From Wurfbainia villosa (taxonomy: Eukaryota > Streptophyta > Magnoliopsida > Zingiberales > Zingiberaceae): a DNA stretch of 64,000 nucleotides. The stretch lies in assembly GCA_025175895.1 (NCBI GenBank), contig CM046008.1, forward strand, positions 27,483,255-27,547,254. Direction: 5' to 3'. Below are positions 55,539 to 64,000 of this stretch, one piece after another; position 1 is the stretch's first letter; each line of letters begins with the position of its first letter. Position numbers and translations under genes: made by a program. The notes under the pieces are model-generated. The model saw nothing but the letters and a program-made list of their open reading frames with translations. It ran no database searches and was not told the DNA's origin.

Positions 55539-55844
55539 TTATCCTACAACAAAGTCCATGGAAATAACAACCCAAGGTTCAATAGGAATTGGTAAAGATG
55601 AATACAATCCATGAGGTAAAGATTTAGATTTTGCTTTCCTACATGTGATACATTTCTCACAAAACATGACTACATCTCGTTTCATGTGAGACCAAAAAAA
55701 ATGCTCGACCAAAACATCTAGAGTTTTCCTTGCTCCAAAATGTCCCATTAGTCTCCCACCTTGAGCCTCTCTAACTAATAAGTCTCTCAATGAACAATTA
55801 AGCACACATAATCTATTTTCCCTAGAAAGAAATCCTTCATGCAT
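55539..55844 (-). pseudogene. G4 integrase, N-terminal half
   Basis: Zinc-binding H-H-C-C pattern: LMGHFGARKTLDVLVEHFFW, then CEKCITCRKAK. It ends WVVISMDFVVG, with the first catalytic Asp. A stop at 55538 separates it from the next part. Confidence 0.9.
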
Positions 55845-55925
55845 ATAAAACTTCCCAAATGTAGCATGTTCACAAAATTCAAATGCATTTCCAAAGTCCG
55901 GATCATGAGAATATAAATCTTTAAT

Positions 55926-56426
55926 TTATTCAAATCCTAACAATCTAGCGGTCAAACTAGAGATCAAGGTATACCTTTGGGACAAAGCATTTGCAACAAT
56001 ATTTTTCATACCTCGTTTATACTTGATCACAAAAGGAAATGATTCAATGAACTCCACCCATTTTGTATGACGTCTATTCAACTTACTTTGGCCCTTTAAA
56101 TGCTTCAATGATTCATGATCGATGTGAATGACAAACTCTTTAGGCCACAAGTAATGTTGCCAAGTCTCTAAAGACCTCACCAAAGCATACATTTCTTTGT
56201 CATAAGTTGGATAGTTTAAAGCTGCTATGTTGAGTTTCTCGCTAAAATAAGAAAGTGGTCGACCTTCTTGTATTAGCACAACTCCAATACGTATTCCTGA
56301 GGCATCACACTCAATTTCAAAAGTTTTAGCAAAGTTAGGTAATGCGAGTAATGGCGCAAAACTTAGTAAGTTGAAAGCTAAATCTTGTTCACTACCCCAA
56401 TGAAACCCAACATGCTTTTTAACCAC
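55926..56426 (-). pseudogene. G4 RNase H
   Basis: FEIECDASGIRIGVVLIQEG, YFSEKLNIAALNYPTYDKE, MYALVRSLETWQHYL and HIDHESLKHLKGQ, in the family order. In KNIVANALSQR the usual Asp of VADALSR is changed to Asn, so catalysis is doubtful. Confidence 0.9.
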
Positions 56427-56459
56427 TTTAGTTAAGGGTGCAGCTAGAGTACTAAAATT

Positions 56460-57195
56460 CTAAACAAATCTTCTATAGAAACTAGCCAACCCATGAAAAC
56501 TACGTACCTCAGTTATCGTTTTTGGTGTTGGCCATTCACGAATAGCCCTCACCTTCTCTTCATCAACTACTATTCCCTTAGCACTAACAATATAACCAAG
56601 AAACTCAATTTGATTAGTGCAAAAAGAACATTTTTGAAGATTGGCATACAAGTTTTCATTTCGCAGAACAAGCAAAACGTTTTGTAAATGATTAAGATGT
56701 TCATCTAAGTTTTTGCTGTAAATCAAGATGTCATCAAAAAACACTACAAATTTTCCAATATAAGCACGCAAAATATGGTTCATTAATCTCATGAAAGTAC
56801 TAGTTGCATTAGTTAGCCTGAATGACATGACTAACCATTCATAAAAGTCATACCTAGTCTTAAAAACAGTTTTCCATTCATCGCCTTCACGCATATTGAC
56901 TTCAAATCAACTTTAGAGAAAATGCAAGAGGAATAGGATGACGATACTTTACTGTTATCTTGTTGATAGCTCTGCAATCCACGCACATTCTCCAAGTTCT
57001 ATCCTTCTTAGGCACAAGCAAAATAGGAACTGAGCAAGGACTCAAACTTTCTCTTACATACCCTTTTCTTATCAACTCCACGACTTGCCGTTGAAGCTCC
57101 TTTTCCCCGAGATTGCTCCTATAGGCTGGCCGATTAGGAATCGATGCTCCAGGGATGAAATTGATCTGATGCTCTATTCCCCTAAGTGGTGGCAA
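56460..57195 (-). pseudogene. G4 reverse transcriptase
   Basis: N-terminal part in frame 57195-56902 (PNRPAYRSN, KGYVRESLSPCSVPILLVPK, CVDCRAINKITVKYRHPIP) and palm part in frame 56894-56460 (YEWLVMSFRLTNATSTFMRL, catalytic FFDDILIYSKN, EFLGYIVSAKGI). A deletion or frameshift at about 56895-56930 removes the segment with the first catalytic Asp. Confidence 0.92.
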
Positions 57196-57890
57196 TCCAT
57201 CGGGAATCTCATCAGGGAATACATCTTCAAATTACTGCAAAAGAGAATCAACACTAAGAAGAGTAAAGTTAAGATGGTTAGTGTTGAAACAAGCCTCCTT
57301 ATACAAATAGTAAAATCATTGGTTATTGAGAATAAAAAGTTCTCTTAATCTCTCTTTTTTCCTCTCTTGCTTTTGAACGTTTTCTTCTTTCTTTTTCTTT
57401 TTCAATCTTTTCTCCACTCCTCTCATCCTTATTTTCTTTTTTCACACTTTTTTTCTTTTTCACTTGTTTTTCTTTTGTCATTCTCTTTTTCCTCATTATT
57501 CTTTTCTCACAAATATTTCTTTTTTTACTCTCATTTTTTGTTTTCAATTGATCTTCATATACTTGCCTCGGAGTTAATGAATACAAGAGTGACTCGTTTA
57601 CCATGCAAAATTAAAGAATACTTATTTTTGTACCCATCATGCATGACTCTCCTATCAAATTGCCATGACCTACCTAAAAGTAAATGAATTGCATGCATTG
57701 GCACTACATCACAAAGCACCACATCATGATACCTACCAATGGAAAATGACACTAACACTTGCTTATTGACCTTCACTTCCCCACACTCATTCAACCATTG
57801 TAATTTAAGATGTTTAGTAGTAGGCAAGCTTAATTTCTCAACCAAGACAGTTCTAGCTACATTAGTGTAACTAACCATACTACATACCAT
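57196..57890 (-). pseudogene. G4 protease region and Lys/Glu-rich linker
   Basis: Frame 57890-57555 contains CDVVPMHAIHLLLGRSWQFD, the retropepsin C-terminal text seen in G2. It is followed by the low-complexity linker (57323-57560), Lys/Glu/Arg-rich on the coding strand and a C/T-rich strip on the plus strand. The protease active site would lie beyond 57890 and is not seen. Confidence 0.8.
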
Positions 57891-57924
57891 GTCTTTAATG
57901 TGGCACCGAGTATGAAAGATTTTG

Positions 57925-60212
57925 TGTCACGCCCCAAGGGTATACTTGTCCGTCGATCGGACGGTGCCATCTAGTGACAATGTAAGATAAACACCAATAC
58001 AAGGCCACATAGCTGTCGACATCCATAAACCATATATCATAATGAAATGACACTACCAAATAATACAACCATAAAGACACAAAGATGCGCACTGGTACGA
58101 CTCTAACATAATAACAAAATATAATCGATCCAACGTCCAATCCAAATGCATAATAAAAGCCAAATACAACAACTGACATACACAAACTATAATTCAAAAA
58201 TAACAGTGGAACAAATAGGAAATAAAACTCCAAAATAAACAACCCAAAATATACAACAGTTTGGAATAACATTCATACACTCGGTGTGAGATGAGATCAG
58301 CTGGCGGAGCTCTGAGCACTCAAGGGAAACTTCTACCTGTTACCTGGATGACAAGAAAACTCAGGGTTTGTGGTGGTGAGTATAAAACTTAACAGTAATA
58401 TGAACGAAAGTGTATGATCAACATATATCATATGGAGAACAATAATATACAGTCTAAAGATACAACAGATAACTTCCAGTATAATATAACCAATGTGTAT
58501 ACCAACTAATCAATTGAACAACCTAAGGTGCTAACATACCTGAAGATATGCAACGATACCACTCATACAACCTGAACATACATACCACAATATAACACAT
58601 ACAATATGAAAGAACGACACTAAGAATGTAAGCAACACATTGCCCTATGAACCTATAAACAACAACATCGACGAACCTAATCGACTCTATAAAACATTAT
58701 GATCATAGGCGTACAACAGTCCTGTCCAACTCATACACTGGTATCTCACACAACAGTATACGCCATGCAAATAACATGCAAGATGATATACAACCAAATG
58801 CAGCAAATATAGCACAAACAAATGCAACAACACAACAAGCATATATATAGACTGTATCGATATATATTGCTCACACTCACACACATATATATACATGAAT
58901 ATATGTATATGTATATATACGCAAATGCCCTCACACATGGCAATGCAAATAAATGGTCATGCCTACACACCCCACTCGCTACCACAACTCTAGTGTGGCC
59001 TAGGTGGCATGTCATGACAACTGTCCCAACTCAACAACAACCACTACTCTAGAGTGGCCGAGTGGGAAGTGTGAATAAGTAACGATAAGCTAAAGAGCTA
59101 TAAGCTACACAACGGGGGTCCCTTCTACTGGCCACTCTGACTGACACTACCCATGAGTGGTCGAGTGCCACACACCAAGGACAACTGCACGCAACTCTAA
59201 CTACTACTATCAATAGTGACCGAGTGCGGCACAACAAATGAACTTCTCTCACACCAGTTACTACTACCACGAGTAACCATGGAGGCAGGATGACTGACGA
59301 CCCTCTCAACTACAAGGGAGACCAAGTCGCCAGCATGCATGTAAATGAAATGAATGCACAACCATGCATATGTACATCAACAACACACTCTCTATCCCAC
59401 AGGGAGTCTCTATCCCATATCATATTAACATCATCTGCAAATCACATACCATAAATTCCTCAATCTGCACTTACCCAACATTATTTCACCCACTCACAGC
59501 AGAACAACCATCGAAACCAACCACCGCTTCTTGATTCCCTCCAATGAATCTAACTTGCTCAATCCAGATGAACTAAAGACAACCTCCAAATTCAAAATAT
59601 TAGACATCTGATAATTAGATCATAAGAAACTTATGGGTTGCTTCACATACCTCCACCCCAAACCATCGGACTGTGTCAGGTCCATGCTACCCTCCGATCT
59701 TGCTGTGGATTCACCGACGGAAACATCGGCTAATACCAGCTTTGCCTCTTGCACACCAAGATTAGAAAATGGTGAAACCGAGCTCCTCCCTCTTTGATCT
59801 GATAGGTAGCTGAGATCACAGATCCCAGCTCACAGTGAAGGCAGCCTGGTGCTCGTGATCGGCGGAGCTACAGCTACTACAGGGTAAGGCTCAGTTTCGA
59901 GAGATCGATGGCCATCATTTGTAGGGTCAATGCAACAGCTGAAGTATGCCAAGAATGCTGGAGTAGAGGGTAGTAATGAAGGGAAATGATGACTATGCTC
60001 ACCTCCAAGTGCAATCACAAGAGGTCAACAATCGAAAGGGGTCGATGGCATCACATACGCAGCTGCGGAGGCATACGAGCTGGAGGCAACAGTGGTCGGG
60101 GTGATCGAGAAAACTCACGATCCGAAGAAGAAGAAGAGAGAAGGTTGCGGCAACGAACAAAAAGAGTAGGGTTCAAGGTAGAGCCCCAGATCGGAATCGA
60201 AGAGGAAAATCG
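57925..60212 (-). repeat. G1/G3-family LTR, solo or truncated
   Basis: Starts TGTCACGCCCCAAGGG and aligns with the G3 LTR (40546-40621, 44903-45866). It then continues with tandem-like units around CACTACTCTAGAGTGGCC (58980-59290) and a GC-rich end (59830-60200). No primer site at its left edge, so it inserted as, or became, a solo LTR within G4. Cut at 60213 by a G2-type LTR. Low-complexity ORFs (58687-59015) are LTR sequence. Confidence 0.75.
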
Positions 60213-60890
60213 TGATACAAACCCCACCGACATTTGTGATGGAACCCGAGACAAATATGGCTAGAAACCCAAGATTAGAAGATGTGAGCCTTGACCCGTA
60301 ACCAAGGATTGGCATGAACCAAGACTACAAAAGACAAGAAATGCCACACCTGGAAGTGTTAAGTTTCGGTTGTTGAACGCCATGAGGATAAACTCAATAA
60401 GTTCAGAAGTCCTTTCAAGAAGTAAGAAGAGCACAAAAATATTTCTTACCCAAAATGTTCCCTTCCATGTTAGGATTTGCCTCCCTTATATAGTGGGAGT
60501 AAGCAAATAAGAGTACAATATGCATGCAACAATTAGAGTACCCATGCTTACATGTAAGCATGCACACAACGTAGAAACTCAAAACAATTATAGTACCTAG
60601 GCTTGCACAACATAGAAACTCAAACAATTATAGTACCTAGGCTTGCATGTAAGCATGCACAACTTAGTAATCCTCAAAACTCAAGTCTTCATACGTCTTT
60701 AATGCATGAGCAAGTTCCCATAATTATTTAGTGTTCTTCCACCGATGATGCCCAAATGAGTCAAGGATCGATAAGTATGATTACGTGGATTATGCCGTGA
60801 TCTGCACTTGGGCTTATCTTGGTCTCTTCTTTCTCATGATCCGTCCAGTGTTCGTCGATTAGTCCATTTAATGCTTCCTTGAAACGCTTT
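60213..60890 (-). repeat. G2-family LTR
   Basis: Starts TGATACAAACCCCACC and aligns with 40622-41315 and 44202-44902, about 70-80% by eye. On the reverse strand a pol tail (KRFKEALNGLIDEHWTDHE) is readable at 60880-60800. The right terminus is not clear. It may be G4's own 5' LTR or an independent insertion. Confidence 0.7.
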
Positions 60891-61610
60891 TCTCGAAGTC
60901 CATAGTATTCCATTGGTATATTTTCATTTTCCATCTCTATTTGTTGCCAATTTCTGTTCGCTACTCCACGTCACTTGGCTCTGCATCGGGAAATTTGCCT
61001 CTTCAGTCGACTCAATCCCTTCAGTCGATTGAAACCCTTTCCATCTGTATCGCACGATCTCCGATCGATCACCAGCTGATCCTGCCAAATAGGTATCCAG
61101 TCGACTGATACATATCTAGTCGACTTGAATCCATCCAGTCGACTGATCCCTACAAAACAGGATTAGCACAAATAGATAATATGAAATGTGATAGCAGTAG
61201 TAATATTGCTCGATCTCGACTACTAAGTCCCACGTGGACTTTTCGTCGAATCAACGCCTAGCTTTGTCCCCCTACAGAGGACTCGACCTCACCTCTTCAC
61301 TCAAGGCTTACCTGCTGGTTACCTGCCGGACTTACCACTCTTGACATCCAATTTGACCCACCAGGGCTTCCACCAGCTATCCGGTCTGCTTGACCCAGCT
61401 GGACTTTTAGCTAATTGTTCGGTCTCCTGACCCAACCAGTCTTCATGCCAAATGTTCACTCTACACGACCCATCTGGACTTCATGCCTGGTGTCCGATCC
61501 TCCTGATCTGTCAAGATACGTGCCTAGTATCCGGTCAACACGACCTACTAGGACTTCCTATTAAGCATGCACACTTAACACTGATATTAGAACACAAGTG
61601 AATCCTAACA
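60891..61610 (-). repeat. Copia-type LTR fragment with TCAGTCGACTGA-like motifs
   Basis: The reverse strand begins TGTTAGGATTCACTTG at 61610, an LTR-like terminus. Contents: TCAGTCGACT/CAGTCGACTGA motifs (61016-61150) and a degenerate array of GACCCA(C/G)CTGGACTT(C) units (61360-61560), analogous to the CCAAG/CTTGG array of E-family LTRs. It abuts the CACTA remnant. No coding frame. Confidence 0.55.
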
Positions 61611-61654
61611 TTTAACTGTGGTTCATACATCAAAACTAAGGAGTGATGTTCACT

Positions 61655-63291
61655 GCATCAACATAAATTATCTCTCACCGCAAGATTTTTGAATGTTAAA
61701 GCTGAGCATAATGTGTCCAAAGATTGTTTTAATGATTTTGTTCAAGTTATTGAAGAAGTATTGCCACGTGATCACATAATGCTGAACTATTTTTACAGTA
61801 TGAAAAAACTTGTGAAAGATTTAGGTCTTCCGGTGCAAAGAATTGATGTTTGCAGAGATGATTGTATGCTATATTGGAGAGATAATGCAGATTTAGAGAC
61901 ATGTAAATTCTGTAATCAATGTAGGTACAAGAGTAACACAAGATCGAATCGTAATAAGCGATGTAAATCATTCAGACAAATGTTCTATTTGCCTTTAACT
62001 CCTAGATTGCAAAGGCTTTATGCATCAAAGGTAACTGCTGAACATATGACTTGGCACGTAAATCATGAAATAGAGGAGGGGCTAATGTGTCATCCATTAG
62101 ATGCAGAGGCGTGGAAAAATTTTGATAGAACATATCCTGAGTTTGTGAATGAGACTCGAAACATCAGGTTGGGTCTATGTGCTAATGGATTTGCTCCATT
62201 TGACAAATCAGGAAAAACTTATTCTTGCTAGTCAATTATCATAACTCCGTATAATCTTCCACCCGGTATGTATATAAAAATACCGTATATGTTTTTAACA
62301 ATGATTGTGCCTAAACCTCATAATTTTAAGAAGTTAATAGATGTTTACATGCAACCACTGATTATCAAGCTGAAACAACTATGGGATGAGGGTGTTTCTA
62401 CATATGATGTCCATACTAATCAGATATTCACAATGAGAGTTGCGCTTCTTTGGACCGTTAATGATTTTCTGCTTATGGTATGTTATCGGGATAGAGTATC
62501 GAGGGAATTTTAGGATGTCCAATATGTATGGAGAGATCAAAGTCATTCAGATTGAAACATGGAAAGAAATCGAGTTATTTTGATTGTCATAGACAATTTT
62601 TACTGCCTAATCATAAATTCAAAAGAAATAAAGAAGAGTTCACTAAGAATATAATTGAAAGAACACCTCCACCATTGAGATTCACCGGTCAATTCTTATG
62701 GCATAGAGTGCTTAACTTTCCATCTGTTATTAAAGAATCAAATGTTGGAATTACGCATAAATGGACTAAACAGAGTATATTTTGGGATTTACCATATTGA
62801 CAGAGTAATTTGATTCATCACAATCTTGATATAATGCATATTGAGAAGAATATTTTTGATAATTTGATAAATACGGTGATGGATATTACTGGAAAAATAA
62901 AAGACAATCTTAATGCAAGAAAAGATATGTGTCTCATCTGTAAACGACCCGCCTTTGACGTCGATGAAAATAGTAGGGGATCAAAACCAAAAGCAGTTTA
63001 TACATTGAATAAGAATCAGAGATGGATTATTTGTGAATGGTTGAAATCATTGAGATTTCTTGATGGTTATGTCTCTAATCTTGGCAGATGCGTCGATTTG
63101 AAGGAATGCAAATTGATTAGTTTGAAAAGTCATGACTGTCATATATTCATGAAAAGACTAATTCCTATGGCTTTTAAGGAACTGTTACCAAATTTTATAT
63201 GGGGTGCAATTACGGAATTAAATATTTTTCTTCATGATATTTGCTCGACAGTATTGAGTCATTCACACATGGAGACATTAGAGAGATATTT
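61655..63291 (+). pseudogene. CACTA (En/Spm) TNP2-like transposase
   Basis: 5'-truncated. It starts inside the protein (SLTARFLNVKAEHNVS) and carries the Transposase_21 region: LPRDHIMLNYFYSMKKLVKD, CRDDCMLYWRDN with CKFC, FYLPLTPRLQRLYAS, EAWKNFD...RNIRLGLCANGF, TPYNLPPGM, VSTYDVHTNQIFTMR, HHNLDIMHIEKNIFDN. The start of a DUF4218-like domain follows (LKSHDCHIFMKRLIP, LHDICSTVLS). Stops TAG 62229, TAG 62492 and TGA 62798 all replace Trp (contexts YSC-W, LSG-W-S, LPY-W). A frameshift lies near 62470-62480. A gypsy LTR cuts the end at 63292. No terminal CACTA repeats seen. Confidence 0.92.
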
Positions 63292-64000
63292 TGTCACGCC
63301 CTCAGAGGGGTACTTGTCCGACGAAAATTGGACAACACCTCTCCTGTACTGCGGACAATTAAAATCGGTATACAAGGCCCACACATCTCACTATACATCG
63401 GTCAACATGGCCGAAACATACCACACCACAAGTAAATATAATATATGGTCTCAGGCCATCAACCAAAATAAATAAGGAATCTATAACTTCTAGACTCACC
63501 TCTTCTGCCATTTGAGCAGGAATACACAACCACACATAACCATAACCAATCGAACAAAAGTCCATAAATACATATCAAGTACCGCCAAAACAACCACAAG
63601 TATAAAATACTACATGTTTAAAACATAGAGTACTAGCGGTAAGAATACGGAAGCGTGAAATCAAAAATATGGAGGCGTCAGATCAGGGGACTGGCAACTG
63701 GACTCTTCGAAAGGCTTCATTCTGAAATAGAATAGATATCAATGGGGTGAGTAAAACTCAGCGGATATCTAATAGTCATGCATAGTAAACTAAAAGTAGC
63801 AATAATAATCATGTCAGTACAGCCTCCTGATCAATAATAGGAAATGCAAGGAAGAAATGCAGAAAGACTGTACTTACTTGAATCTCCTATCCTGACATAG
63901 GAGTATAAACCATACTAGCAGAAGTATGGTCGTCGAACCAAATACATGATGTATCCTGTATGCATGTCAATCATATGCAACAACCAAGGCAACAACCAAA
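63292..64000 (-). repeat. G1-family LTR inserted in the CACTA gene (runs off the window)
   Basis: Starts TGTCACGCCCTCAGAGG and aligns with the reverse complement of G1 LTR 100-800, including GCCATTTGAGCAGGAATAC against GTATTCCTGCCCAGATGGC. On the reverse strand this is the 3' end of the LTR. Its other end, any interior and the second target-site copy are beyond 64000. Confidence 0.85.

Larger units (their letters stand above)
54703..57924 (-). mobile_element. G4: Ty3/gypsy pol remnant
   Basis: A reverse-strand element with, from its own start, protease region, K/E-rich linker, RT, RNase H, integrase and a pol C-terminus running into the LTR. Gag is missing: the sequence is cut at 57924 by a G1/G3-family LTR. 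It is related to G2 but more complete in pol. Confidence 0.88.

Noticed and set aside
57323..57687. Phe-rich plus-strand frame opposite a Lys-rich reverse frame
   Set aside because: This is the purine-rich linker of gypsy pol. The plus-strand frame is its shadow.
58687..59309. Cys/Tyr-rich reverse-strand frames, partly echoed at 45562-45873
   Set aside because: Both are in copies of the same gypsy LTR. The echo is LTR homology, and the region holds short AT/TATA repeats that keep frames open.

Overview
The window looks like angiosperm nuclear DNA made almost entirely of nested transposable elements. I find no intact host gene, no rRNA or tRNA gene, no CRISPR array and nothing bacterial. The evidence is plant-type Ty1/copia and Ty3/gypsy LTR retrotransposons with initiator-Met-tRNA-type primer sites (TGGTATCAGAGC), polypurine tracts next to TG...CA long terminal repeats (LTRs), 5-bp target-site duplications (TSDs), and a decayed CACTA (En/Spm) transposase. 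The species cannot be named from the sequence.

Layout, left part (1-34785): one old Ty3/gypsy element (called G1 here) runs left to right and has been split twice. Its LTR end and primer site are at 1-824, and its interior continues at 1072-2943, 20075-21878 and 31271-31921. Its 3' LTR is 31922-34785. The first insertion is E1 (2949-20069, TSD AGAAT), a copia-type element with a gag gene and no pol. E1's gag is split by E2 (5743-16343, opposite strand, TSD AATTG), a second gag-only element of the same family. E2 carries an extra gene resembling the 'putative plant transposon protein' family (PF20167), and that gene is split by a solo LTR (8995-11172, TSD TGATC). This gives five nested layers, four of them bounded by TSDs or by reading-frame continuity. 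The second insertion into G1 is C (21884-31270), a copia element with decayed gag, integrase, reverse transcriptase (RT) and RNase H; the solo LTR inside E2 belongs to its family.

Middle part (34786-48491): a 5'-truncated copia element (D1) abuts the end of G1's LTR. It is followed by G3, a reverse-strand relative of G1, whose right LTR is split by G2, a reverse-strand gypsy element that kept gag and protease but lost most of RT and integrase. Next come a gypsy LTR scrap, an E-family gag fragment and a copia-type LTR region.

Right part (48492-64000): D2 is a complete but disabled copia element (TSD AGTCT). Its 3' LTR and flank form an 822-bp tandem duplication. Then come a reverse-strand gypsy pol (G4), two or three more LTRs, and a CACTA TNP2-like transposase with three Trp codons changed to stops, cut by another G1-family LTR that runs off the window.

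The genes do not form a host pathway. They are parts of self-copying elements, nearly all broken. The points most worth following are the gag-only E1/E2 pair, the PF20167-like passenger gene in E2, a premature stop shared by both D copies, a palindromic TCAGTCGACTGA motif found in several elements, and a hyperdivergent block inside otherwise near-identical LTR pairs.
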